Shown: positions 1 through 8,095 of the stretch, in pieces
How the letters are laid out: every line of letters starts with the position of its first letter
How positions within the stretch are numbered: position 1 is the stretch's first letter
Assembly (NCBI GenBank): GCA_017960605.1
Contig: JAGCYV010000037.1
Span: 1 to 64,000 of the forward strand
Source of the DNA: Bacteroidales bacterium
GTDB taxonomy: Bacteria; Bacteroidota; Bacteroidia; Bacteroidales; P3
Direction: 5' to 3'
Length of the DNA stretch: 64,000 bases
Notes under the pieces: generated by a model
Told to the model about the DNA's origin: nothing
The model's database searches: none
What the model saw: only the letters and a program-made list of their open reading frames with translations
Made by a program: the position numbers and the translations under genes

Positions 1-107
1 ATTCCTCCCTTTCTCTTCCCCTTCTCTACCCCTTCTCTTCCCGTTCTCCTCTAGTATGGTTCAAGGAATCATCTTAGCCGGCATCCTTCTCCCTTGGAAC
101 CACGATG

Positions 108-115
108 CAAAGATA
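108..115 (-). promoter_or_regulatory. Possible Bacteroidetes -7 box pointing off the left edge
   Basis: On the minus strand this reads TATCTTTG followed by GCATC, the TAnnTTTG form seen at other promoters here. A transcript would run left out of the window. The downstream sequence (1-57) is a purine/pyrimidine-biased near-repeat of about 9 bp, and no gene start is visible before the edge. Confidence 0.4.
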
Positions 116-195
116 CAACCATTTTCCGTGGGCATCTGCCGATTGCGGCGTATCGGTCTTGATTGTTCCCGATTGTTCCCGATTTGTCTTGGAAA

Positions 196-217
196 GGGGC
201 TCCTTACGGAGCCCCCA
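196..217 (-). terminator. Hairpin overlapping the stop codon of the unknown gene
   Basis: GGGGCTCC and GGAGCCCC pair across a four-base loop, followed on the minus strand by a short T-containing stretch. The stop codon of the 204-731 gene lies in the loop, so the stop and the terminator coincide. Confidence 0.6.
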
Positions 218-731
218 GCCAGTCGAAAATAGCCTTTATTTCACGTGGTGTGAATGTTTTTCGGCGTTTGTTGTAACCCAGTGTCTCGCAGGCCATCGCG
301 TTCTGGAGGAAGGCGGCGGAGGTGACGTCCGAGGGAGGGAACCAGAAGGCCACGTCGGGGCGTGCCGGTTTCTCCTTGTTGGCACTCTTGGTCTTCATCT
401 GCTTCTGCCACTCGACGAGTTTCTTCAGCTCCTCGTCGTCGTGGGCGCGGAAGTCGCGACAGATGGCCTCGACAAGGAGTGACAATTGGCCCTTGTTACC
501 CCCACTTTCGGCCACGAGGTTGGCCATTTGGCCACAAGTTTCCTTCCAAGTGAGGTCGGGATACTGAAATTCAGAACCGCTCATGTGTGCCCCGAGAGGG
601 GGGAAAAGCATTGGAACGAGGGGTTCATGCATGTCTTTTGATGCCTGTGAGAGGAGAATTTTGATGCATTCTGTCCCGTTTCCGAGGCCAGGCATCTGGG
701 GTGCTGTCTGTTTTGTAATGTCGTATTTCAT
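204..731 (-). CDS. Conserved-looking hypothetical protein of an accessory region
   Basis: This encodes 175 residues, all apparently cytoplasmic, with no signal peptide or membrane segment. The middle (about residues 40-100) has a compact stretch with LGAHMSG, YPDLTWKE and an acidic helical segment. The C-terminus has a basic RRKTFTPREIKAIFDWL segment that looks helical and could bind nucleic acid. I recall similar small proteins in Bacteroidales mobile regions (possibly the DUF6043 group), but I cannot confirm that. It sits beside an inverted 8-bp repeat array and two broken genes, which supports an accessory setting. Its stop codon is inside a terminator hairpin. The reading frame is intact and the start codon ATG at 731 follows an A-rich stretch typical of local starts. 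The function is unknown. Confidence 0.6.
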   Translation of the reverse strand: MKYDITKQTAPQMPGLGNGTECIKILLSQASKDMHEPLVPMLFPPLGAHMSGSEFQYPDLTWKETCGQMANLVAESGGNKGQLSLLVEAICRDFRAHDDEELKKLVEWQKQMKTKSANKEKPARPDVAFWFPPSDVTSAAFLQNAMACETLGYNKRRKTFTPREIKAIFDWLGAP

Positions 732-769
732 TGTTTCTTTGCTTTTTAGGTGATTTTAATGGGTTGATT

Positions 770-919
770 TCTGACAGTCTGACAGTCTGACAGTCGGTTT
801 TTGAGGGGTGACAAACCTTCTATTCTTTATATATATTATTAATTATTAATTAGTTATATAGTATATAAAGAAGCGTCAGGTATCCTTTTTTTTGATTGTC
901 AGATTGTCAGACTGTCAGA
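770..919. repeat. Facing arrays of 8-bp repeats around an AT-rich palindrome
   Basis: Three perfect copies of CTGACAGT (771-794) face three near-copies of its complement (GATTGTCA, GATTGTCA, GACTGTCA; 894-917). Between them an AT-rich imperfect palindrome starts with CTTC...TTTATATA (817-833) and ends with TATATAAAGAAG (862-873). The DNA or its transcript could fold into a long cruciform or hairpin. It lies between an unknown accessory gene and a gene remnant. A regulatory, replication or recombination role is possible but unproven. Confidence 0.8.
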
Positions 920-934
920 TTTTGGTTTTTAGTT

Positions 935-1105
935 TTAATTGTTCCGATTCTCTACCAGGCCCTTGCGACCTTTCTTCCTGAGGACTATCCGTTCCACCTT
1001 CTGGGCGATGCTTAGCGCCTGGTGCACCAGCGCCTCCGGCAGCACCTTCACCTGGCTTTCAGGCAGCGAGAAGTAGAAGTAGTAATTCCCGTCGCGGCCC
1101 AGCGT
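935..1105 (-). pseudogene. 3' remnant of an unknown gene, joined to a DUF4143 remnant
   Basis: About 57 minus-strand codons read like a genuine protein tail: NYYFYFSLPESQ, then a helical segment ending in the basic stretch RIVLRKKGRKG. Upstream of about 1105 the same frame continues only as the antisense of a different gene fragment, so the 5' part of this gene is missing. I do not recognise the family. The alternative, that the whole 935-1381 frame is a real gene, is unlikely because its upper half is antisense to clear DUF4143 coding sequence. Confidence 0.5.
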
Positions 1106-1107
1106 GA

Positions 1108-1483
1108 CTACAACGACTCCTTCTTCTGGCTTGCCGACGCCGGCATTGTAAACATCTGCTACAACTGCACCGCACCCAATGTGGGACTGCGTCTTAATAT
1201 GGAACGCAACACCCTCAAATGCTATATGGCCGACACCGGATTGCTTATCTCTCACGCTTTCGATGAAAAAGGCAAGGTGCCTGTGGAACTGTACCAGAAA
1301 CTCTTGCTCAACAAACTGGAAGTGAATCAAGGTATGATAGTGGAGAATATCGTGGCTCAAATGCTCGCCACAAACAACCACAAACTATATTTCTACAGCA
1401 ACTCCAGCAGAGACGACGCCAGCGACCGCATGGAGATAGACTTTGTGGAGGCAAGAAACTGGCACCTGTCACGCAATAATTAA
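1108..1483 (+). pseudogene. Fragment of an AAA/DUF4143 ATPase
   Basis: The plus-strand frame from about the codons for YNDSFFWL reads as the middle of the DUF4143 region of the Bacteroidales AAA-type ATPases: a WLADAGIVN segment, then LKCYMADTGLL, GMIVENIVAQML and a DRMEIDFV segment. Intact family members are around 400 residues, with an N-terminal Walker-type ATPase domain. Here that domain is absent, and the frame also stops shortly after the EIDF motif, where the family normally continues. Both ends are therefore lost and the fragment cannot be a working ATPase. The left junction abuts the opposite-strand remnant at about 1105. Confidence 0.75.
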
Positions 1484-1551
1484 CGCCAATTCACGTTAAA
1501 AGGATTAAACAATTAACACCGACCAGCGATAAAGGTTTTTCATAATGAATC

Positions 1552-1582
1552 GGGGCGGCCTCCACGAGGCTGCCCTGTTTTT
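1552..1582 (+). terminator. Terminator, near-identical to one at 32507-32537
   Basis: GGGGCGGCCTC and GAGGCTGCCC pair across a three-base loop and are followed by GTTTTT. The hairpin and part of the sequence before it recur inverted at 32500-32590 behind another accessory gene. Confidence 0.75.
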
Positions 1583-1680
1583 CTCCGCTGCAAGAACAAG
1601 ACCAATCACTCCTAATCTGTGCCCGGCGGGCAATGTTAAATTGTTGATATCTTTTCTGCTGCAGATTGAATATTATTTTG

Positions 1681-1688
1681 TATATTTG
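1681..1688 (+). promoter_or_regulatory. gyrA promoter -7 box
   Basis: TATATTTG followed by CA matches the Bacteroidetes -7 consensus. Transcription should start near 1692-1694. The predicted mRNA would begin with a hairpin (1694-1710: six pairs TGTCCT/AGGACA, loop TTCGG). The leader is about 60 nt with an A-rich stretch just before the start codon. Confidence 0.75.
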
Positions 1689-1754
1689 CATATTGTCCTT
1701 TCGGAGGACAAGAGGCATAATATATTAGAATACAATAAAATATTATAGAGTTAA

Positions 1755-4298
1755 ATGGTTTCTGAGAACGAAAAAATCACACGCGTCGATATCGAGCAGA
1801 CAATGAAGACCGCCTATATCGACTATGCGATGTCGGTGATCGTGGCGAGGGCACTGCCCGATGTGCGCGACGGCTTGAAGCCGGTGCACCGCCGCATCCT
1901 GTACTCGATGAACGAGAACGGAATCCTGTACAACACGCCGACGAAGAAGAGCGCCCGCATCGTGGGCGACGTGATGGGTAAGTACCACCCGCACGGCGAC
2001 TCGAGCATCTACGGCGCCCTGGTGCGTATGGCCCAGGAGTGGTCGATGCGCTACATGCTGGTGGATGGGCAGGGTAACTTCGGCTCGATCGACGGCGACC
2101 CCCCCGCCGCCATGCGTTACACCGAGGCCCGCCTGAAGCAGATCTCGAACGAGATGGTGGCCGATATCGACAAGGACACCGTGAATATGGACCCCACCTA
2201 CGACAACGAGGGCGAGGAGCCCAGCGTGCTGCCGGCCAAGATCCCGAACCTGCTGGTGAACGGCTCGAACGGCATCGCCGTGGGTATGGCCACCAATATG
2301 CCGACGCACAACCTGCGTGAGGTGCTGGAGGGCTGCATGGCCTATATCGACAACACGGACATCACCATCGAGGAGCTGATGCAGTACATCAAGGCGCCCG
2401 ACTTCCCGCTGGGCGGCACGATCTACGGCTACAACGGCGTGAAGGAGGCCTACACCACCGGCCGCGGAAGCATCATCCTGCGCGCCGACACCGTCATCGA
2501 GGAGGACGCGAAGGGGCACAACATGATTGTGGCCACCACCGTGCCCTACGGCGTGAACAAGAGCGAGATGATCAAGAAGACCGCCAACCTGGTGAAGGAG
2601 GGCAAGATCGAGGGCATCCTCGACATCCGCGACGAGAGCGACAAGGACGGCATCCGTGTGGTGTATGTGCTGCGCAACGACGTGGTGCCGAACGTGATCC
2701 TGAACAAGCTGTTCCAGCTGACGGAGCTGCAGTCGAGCTTCGCGGTGAACAACATCGCCCTGGTGCACGGCCGTCCGCAGCTGCTGAACCTCAAGGAGCT
2801 CATCAAATACTTCATCGAGCACCGCGAAGAGGTGGTGACCCGCCGCACGCGGTTCGAGATGGCCGAGGCCGAGAAACGCGCCCACATCCTGGCCGGTTTG
2901 CTGCGCGCCATCGACATCATCGACGAGATCGTGGCCCTGATCAAGGCCAGCAAGACGCCCGACGAGGCCCGTCAGGGACTGATGGACAAATTCCAGTTCA
3001 CCGACCTGCAGGCCCGCGCCATCGCCGACATGCGCCTGATCCAGCTCACCGGCCTGCAGCACCAGAAGCTGCAGGACGAGTACGACGAGAAGATGCGCTT
3101 CATCGAGCGCTGCAAGGAGATCCTGGGCGACCACTCGGTGCTGATGCAGGTGATCAAGGACGAGTTCCAGGAGCTGAACGAGAAATACGGCGACGAGCGC
3201 CGCACGCATATCAAATACGACGCCGCCGGCTTCCGCATCGAGGACACCATCCCCGACGAGCAGGTGGTGATCACCATCAGCCACAAGGGCTACATCAAGC
3301 GCACCCCGCTGACCGAATACCGCACGCAGAGCCGCGGCGGCGTGGGCGCCAAGGGCAGCGCCGTGAGGAGCGAGGACTTCGTGGAGCATATCTTCACCTG
3401 CACGAACCATAACTACCTGCTGCTCTTCACCGAGAAAGGCCGCTGCTACTGGATGCGCGCCTTCGAGGTGCCTGAGGGCGAGAAGAACACCAAGGGCCGT
3501 CCGATACTGAACTGCATCAACATCGAGCCGGACGACAAGGTGAAGGCCTATGTGAACGTGGAGACGCTGAGCGACGCGGAGTATGTGGGCAACCACTACA
3601 TCGTGATGTGCACGAAGAAGGGCGTGGTGAAGAAGACGACGCTGGAGGCCTACTCGCGTCCGCGGACGAACGGCATCATCGCTGTGGGCATCCGCGAGGG
3701 CGACGAGCTGCTGACGGCCTGCCTGACCGACGGCAACAGTTACATGCTGATCGCCTCGAAGAAGGGCAAGGTGATGATCTGCCCGGAGAAGGAATTCAGG
3801 ACGATGGGCCGCGGCGCCAGCGGCGTGAAGGGCATAGAGCTGGACGGCGAGGACGATGCCGCCATCGACATGCTGTGCCTGCCCAGCGAGGAGGAGAACC
3901 TGCTCGTGGTGACGGAACACGGCTACGGCAAGCGTTCGAGCCTGAAGGACTACCGCGCCACGCTGCACCGCGGCGGCAAGGGCGTGAAGGCCATGCAGGT
4001 GACCGAGAAGACGGGCCCGCTGGTGGCGGTGACCAATGTGACCGACGACCACGACCTGATGATCATCAACCGGAGCGGCATCACCATCCGCATGAAGGTG
4101 GCCGACCTGCGGGTGCTGGGACGCGCCACCCAGGGCGTGAAGCTCATCGACCTGCGCGGCAAGGACTACATCGCCTCCATCACCAAGGTGCCCACCGAGG
4201 ACGACGAGGAGCAGGCGACCGAGAACGCCGCACAGCCGACGGAGGAAAATGTGCAGCCGGAATACAATAATGAAGAAGCAACCGATACTAAAGAATAA
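1755..4298 (+). CDS. gyrA: DNA gyrase subunit A
   Basis: GyrA is the DNA-breaking and rejoining subunit of gyrase, acting with GyrB to introduce negative supercoils. The 847-residue protein is full length for the family. The catalytic tyrosine is Tyr122 in [10 protein letters not shown]. The quinolone-determining region reads [12 protein letters not shown], with Ser at the E. coli position 83 and Gly where E. coli has Asp87. The C-terminal half carries the beta-pinwheel repeats. The GyrA box is the degenerate QSRGGVG, as I recall for Bacteroides GyrA, and the tail is acidic. Sequence flow throughout matches Bacteroides GyrA better than ParC. The gene has its own promoter and is 26 bp ahead of a TPR gene, so the two may be co-transcribed. 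gyrB is not in the window. Confidence 0.96.
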   Translation: MVSENEKITRVDIEQTMKTAYIDYAMSVIVARALPDVRDGLKPVHRRILYSMNENGILYNTPTKKSARIVGDVMGKYHPHGDSSIYGALVRMAQEWSMRYMLVDGQGNFGSIDGDPPAAMRYTEARLKQISNEMVADIDKDTVNMDPTYDNEGEEPSVLPAKIPNLLVNGSNGIAVGMATNMPTHNLREVLEGCMAYIDNTDITIEELMQYIKAPDFPLGGTIYGYNGVKEAYTTGRGSIILRADTVIEEDAKGHNMIVATTVPYGVNKSEMIKKTANLVKEGKIEGILDIRDESDKDGIRVVYVLRNDVVPNVILNKLFQLTELQSSFAVNNIALVHGRPQLLNLKELIKYFIEHREEVVTRRTRFEMAEAEKRAHILAGLLRAIDIIDEIVALIKASKTPDEARQGLMDKFQFTDLQARAIADMRLIQLTGLQHQKLQDEYDEKMRFIERCKEILGDHSVLMQVIKDEFQELNEKYGDERRTHIKYDAAGFRIEDTIPDEQVVITISHKGYIKRTPLTEYRTQSRGGVGAKGSAVRSEDFVEHIFTCTNHNYLLLFTEKGRCYWMRAFEVPEGEKNTKGRPILNCINIEPDDKVKAYVNVETLSDAEYVGNHYIVMCTKKGVVKKTTLEAYSRPRTNGIIAVGIREGDELLTACLTDGNSYMLIASKKGKVMICPEKEFRTMGRGASGVKGIELDGEDDAAIDMLCLPSEEENLLVVTEHGYGKRSSLKDYRATLHRGGKGVKAMQVTEKTGPLVAVTNVTDDHDLMIINRSGITIRMKVADLRVLGRATQGVKLIDLRGKDYIASITKVPTEDDEEQATENAAQPTEENVQPEYNNEEATDTKE

Positions 4299-4324
4299 AA
4301 AGAAACCCATAAAAAAGAGACAAT

Positions 4325-5557
4325 ATGAAAATCAAAAGCCTTTTAATGATTGCAGTGTTTGCTGCCGCCACGTTGGGGATGAACGCTCAATCGCTGAATG
4401 TCGATAACGCCATCGAGGGTTACAACCGCAAGGCGTGGAAGAAAGCCAAAGCGGCCATCGATGCCGCCGCGATGGACGACCGCACGAAGGAAGACGCCAA
4501 GGTGTGGTACTATCGCGCCCTGATATACACCCGCATCGGCGACGACATCAAGGAGAACCCGAAGTCGAAGGTGAAGGAGTTTGCCGACACCTGGGCAGAC
4601 GAGGCCTACCAGTCGGCCCTCGAGTACAAGCGTCTCGACGTGAACAAGAACCCCGACTATGTCCGCAACATGGTTTATGTGTTCGACCGCGTGGGATTCA
4701 AATACTACGAGCAGTCGCGTTCGCTCTTCAACGAGAAGAAGTACGCCGAATCCATGCAGGCCGCCAGCCGCGCCGCCGAGATGTACAACAACGGCGGTGA
4801 GGGCGACAACGCCGGCGAGGCCATGTATGTGGCCGGCCTGAGCGCCGCCGCCAACCACGACACGGCCAACATCAAGAAGTACTTCAACGCCCTGATGCGC
4901 AAGAAGACCGACAAGGACCAGGTCTATACCTACCTGTTCAACATCTACAAGGCCGAGGGCAACGTGGATCAGGCGATGAAGATCGCCTCCAACTACAAGA
5001 AGAACTGCAAGGGCAACTACAAGGCCAACCTGCTGATGGCCGAAGGCTACCTGCTGGGCAAGAACATGGAAGAGGGCAAGAAGGAGATCAACGCCGCCCT
5101 GGAGCTGACGAAAGACTCGGTGAACATCTACCCGATGCTGCTGGCCCAGTCGGCCGCGCTGCTGGAGCTGACCGAGGACTTCGAGGGCGCCGAGGCCAAG
5201 TACAAGGAGTCGCTGACCCTGAAGCCGGTGCAGTTCGAGGCCAACTTCAACATGGGCAAGATGTTCTACAACCGCGCTGTCGATAAGCTGACGGCTGCCG
5301 ATGCGGTGCCGCTGGACGACGAGACGGGCCTGAACGAGAAACTGCAGGACGAGGCCAAGGAGCTTTTCCGCCAGTCGATCGCCTACCTGGTGAAGGCCGT
5401 CGAGTTCCTCGACAACCTGCCTGCCGACCAGAAGCCCTACCACCGCGCCAACCTGGGCAACTCGCTCAGCGCACTGGCCACCGCCTACGCCCGCGTGGAG
5501 ATGTACGACGAGTCGAAGGCCGCCAAGAAGCGCTTCGACGAGCTCTCGGCCGAATAA
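4325..5557 (+). CDS. Secreted tetratricopeptide-repeat protein
   Basis: The 410-residue protein begins with a clear signal peptide (KIKSLLMIAVFAAATLGMNAQ) with cleavage expected after the MNA of MNAQ, so it is likely periplasmic. The rest is alpha-helical with several TPR-like pairs: an N-terminal block around WKKAKAAIDAA, a central block DQAMKIASNYK, and a C-terminal block FEANFNMGKMFYN with a long helical insertion before the final ALATAYARVEMYDESK. TPR arrays usually scaffold protein complexes. The partner is not evident here. It follows gyrA closely and ends at a strong terminator, so it probably shares the gyrA transcript. The start is the ATG preceded by an A-rich run. This is a common Bacteroidetes protein type without a specific assigned role. 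Confidence 0.85.
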   Translation: MKIKSLLMIAVFAAATLGMNAQSLNVDNAIEGYNRKAWKKAKAAIDAAAMDDRTKEDAKVWYYRALIYTRIGDDIKENPKSKVKEFADTWADEAYQSALEYKRLDVNKNPDYVRNMVYVFDRVGFKYYEQSRSLFNEKKYAESMQAASRAAEMYNNGGEGDNAGEAMYVAGLSAAANHDTANIKKYFNALMRKKTDKDQVYTYLFNIYKAEGNVDQAMKIASNYKKNCKGNYKANLLMAEGYLLGKNMEEGKKEINAALELTKDSVNIYPMLLAQSAALLELTEDFEGAEAKYKESLTLKPVQFEANFNMGKMFYNRAVDKLTAADAVPLDDETGLNEKLQDEAKELFRQSIAYLVKAVEFLDNLPADQKPYHRANLGNSLSALATAYARVEMYDESKAAKKRFDELSAE

Positions 5558-5580
5558 GGCACGGAGCGCCGACAGAAAAG

Positions 5581-5613
5581 GATACCGCACCTGGGCGTGC
5601 GGTATCTTTTTTT
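5581..5613 (+). terminator. Strong Rho-independent terminator after the TPR gene
   Basis: GATACCGCAC and GTGCGGTATC form a perfect 10-bp stem with a six-base loop, followed by seven T. It closes the gyrA-TPR transcript. Confidence 0.92.
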
Positions 5614-5656
5614 ATGGATAATACAATAAAAAAGGGCGCAGGAGAGTTATTGTGAG

Positions 5657-8095
5657 GTGAGAAAATGGCTCGCCATACTGTTGATGACGCTGCCCGTCGG
5701 ATGGGCGGCAGGGCAGGGGATGGTCGCCGGAACGGTGACCGACTCGCTGTCGGGTGAGCCGTTGCCCTATGCCTCCATCAGCATCGAAGGCTCTTCCAAG
5801 GGCACCACGACCGACGCGCACGGCCGCTACACACTGAAGATCGCCACCGCCGACAGCGTCACCCTCCAGTATTCTTTCGTCGGCTACCGCAAGAAGGAGG
5901 TCAGGAAGGCCGTCCGCGGGAAGCTGACGCTTGATGTGGCCTTGCGGCCGGTGGCGCAGCAGCTGGAAGGGGTGGAGATTGTCATCGACACCGTACGGGG
6001 CACCAGCTTCACGCAGATTGATGCGGGACGCCTCGACGACGCCGTAGGCCCCACGGGCGGTGTGGAGAGCTTGGTGAAGATGCTGCCCGACGTGCAGTCG
6101 AACAACGAACTCTCGAGCCAGTATTCCGTCCGGGGCGGCTCGTTCGACGAGAACCTGGTGTATATCAACGGGGTGGAGGTCTTCCGCCCGATGCTCATCC
6201 ACAGCGCCCAGCAGGAGGGCATGAGCATCATCAATCCCGACCTGGTGGATCACATCCTCTTCTCGCCGGGCGGATTCGACGCCACCTATGGCGACAAGCT
6301 CTCGTCGGTGCTCGACATCACCTACAGCCGTCCTGCGGAATTCAGGGGCAAGGTGAGCGGAAGCCTGCTGGGAGCAGCGGCCAGCGTGCAGGGGATGGCC
6401 GGCGACCGCCTCAGCTATGCTGTCGGATTGCGTCAGCACAGCAACCGTTATGTCTTCGGAAGCCTGGACACCAAGGGCAGCTACTCGAGCAGCTATACCG
6501 ACCTGCAGGCGTTGCTCGGATACAAGGTGAACGAGCGGCTGGATCTCGGCATGCTGGCCATCTGGACGCGCAACGTCTATGGGCTGGTGCCCGACAGCGC
6601 CACCGTCACCTTCGGCGGCTTCTTCCTGCCGCTGTCGCTGCATGTCTTCTTCGACGGACAGGAGCAGGACAGCTATCACACGCTCCTCGGCGCCTTGACG
6701 GCCAACTACCGACCCAACGACCATTGGCGGCTGAACGGCAGCCTCGCCGTGCAGCATGTGCCCGAGAGCGAATGCTACGATGTGCAGAGCCAGTACTGGC
6801 TTTACGAGCTCGGGATGGGGGAGAACGCCGGCGACACCGCCATGTTCGACAGGGGAGTAGGCACCTTCCTCGAGCACGCCCGCAACCGGCTGACCACCGA
6901 CATCGTGGCGCTCGACATGAGGGCTGCCCGCCATGCAAAAAACGGCCAATGGACGGGCGGAGTGAAGTTTCAATTGGAGAAAATCAGCGACCATCTGCGG
7001 GAGTGGAAATGGGTCGATTCGGCCGGATACGCCCTTCCGGCCACCTTCCTGCCGTTCGGCGACACCACGAACGGGCCGACGAGCCCGATGCTGCAGCAGT
7101 TCGCTTCGGCCGACAACGAGATGCTCACCCTTCGCGGTGCGGCTTTCGTGCAGCGGGACCTGAACTTCGTCACCTCCCACGGCGACGAGATCCGCCTGAC
7201 GGGAGGCCTCAGAGGGCAGATCTACCGCTTCTCCATACAGGACTCCGAATCGAAAACACACCATCTGCTCAGCCCCCGTCTCAGCGCCTCCTACAAACCC
7301 CACGGGAAAGCCGACCTGATGTTCCGTCTGGCGGCCGGCATCTACCAGCAGGCGCCCTTCTATCGCGAATACCGCCGCGAGGACGGCTCGCTCTGTCCCA
7401 ACGTAGGGCCGCAGACCTCCTATCAAGTGACCGGAACGGCCGACTGGCGGCTGCTCCTCTGGCAGAAGCCCTTCACCATCACCGCCGACATCTATTACAA
7501 ATACATCACCGACCTGATTCCCTATACGGTCGATAACCTGCGTCTGCGCTACCAACCCGACCTCTCTGCCGTAGGCTACGCCACTGGCATCGGCATCCGC
7601 ATCAATGGGGAGCTGGTGGAAGGGCTGGAGTCGTGGGTCAGCTTCTCCCTCATGCAGACACAGGAGGACATCGAAGGCGACGGGCTCGGATGGCTCGCCC
7701 GTCCCACCGACCAGCGTCTCAGCTTCAAACTCTTCCTGCAGGACAACATACCAACCATCCCTTGGTGGCGCATGAGCCTCAGCATGGTGTATGCTACCGG
7801 CACTCCAGTCACCATTCCGATGGGGCGCCGCACCGAAGAGGCGTTGCGGCTGCCGTCCTACTACCGCGTGGATTGGGGCAACACCGTTCAGCTGAAAGAA
7901 TTTGCATTCTATAAACGCAGCAAGATCGCCCGTTGGTTCGACGACATACAGGTCGGCGTGGAGGTGTTCAACCTCTTCAACAACAACAACGTCATCTCCT
8001 ACCTTTGGGTGTCCGACTACGAGAACCGCTACTATCCTGTGCCCAACTACCTCACGGCCCGTCAGCTGAATTTCAAACTGACACTTCTTTTCTGA
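5657..8095 (+). CDS. TonB-dependent outer-membrane receptor with carboxypeptidase-regulatory-like domain
   Basis: The 812-residue protein starts at a GTG codon and has a signal peptide (RKWLAILLMTLPVGWAAGQ). Residues of about 20-105 form a CarboxypepD_reg-like beta domain (GTVTDSLSGEPLPYASI). A TonB plug follows, with QYSVRGGSFDENLVYINGVEV and a FDATYGDKLSSVLDI segment, and then a 22-strand-type barrel that ends in an aromatic residue (LNFKLTLLF). Such receptors import large substrates across the outer membrane using TonB energy. There is no SusD partner next door, so it is not an obvious SusC, and the substrate cannot be deduced. It overlaps the next gene by one base. An AATACAATAAAA motif lies just upstream of the start. 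Confidence 0.88.
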   Translation: MRKWLAILLMTLPVGWAAGQGMVAGTVTDSLSGEPLPYASISIEGSSKGTTTDAHGRYTLKIATADSVTLQYSFVGYRKKEVRKAVRGKLTLDVALRPVAQQLEGVEIVIDTVRGTSFTQIDAGRLDDAVGPTGGVESLVKMLPDVQSNNELSSQYSVRGGSFDENLVYINGVEVFRPMLIHSAQQEGMSIINPDLVDHILFSPGGFDATYGDKLSSVLDITYSRPAEFRGKVSGSLLGAAASVQGMAGDRLSYAVGLRQHSNRYVFGSLDTKGSYSSSYTDLQALLGYKVNERLDLGMLAIWTRNVYGLVPDSATVTFGGFFLPLSLHVFFDGQEQDSYHTLLGALTANYRPNDHWRLNGSLAVQHVPESECYDVQSQYWLYELGMGENAGDTAMFDRGVGTFLEHARNRLTTDIVALDMRAARHAKNGQWTGGVKFQLEKISDHLREWKWVDSAGYALPATFLPFGDTTNGPTSPMLQQFASADNEMLTLRGAAFVQRDLNFVTSHGDEIRLTGGLRGQIYRFSIQDSESKTHHLLSPRLSASYKPHGKADLMFRLAAGIYQQAPFYREYRREDGSLCPNVGPQTSYQVTGTADWRLLLWQKPFTITADIYYKYITDLIPYTVDNLRLRYQPDLSAVGYATGIGIRINGELVEGLESWVSFSLMQTQEDIEGDGLGWLARPTDQRLSFKLFLQDNIPTIPWWRMSLSMVYATGTPVTIPMGRRTEEALRLPSYYRVDWGNTVQLKEFAFYKRSKIARWFDDIQVGVEVFNLFNNNNVISYLWVSDYENRYYPVPNYLTARQLNFKLTLLF

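Noticed and set aside
1743..4310. A long open frame antisense to gyrA
   Set aside because: Low-complexity His/Val/Leu-rich translation typical of antisense GC-rich DNA; gyrA is certain.
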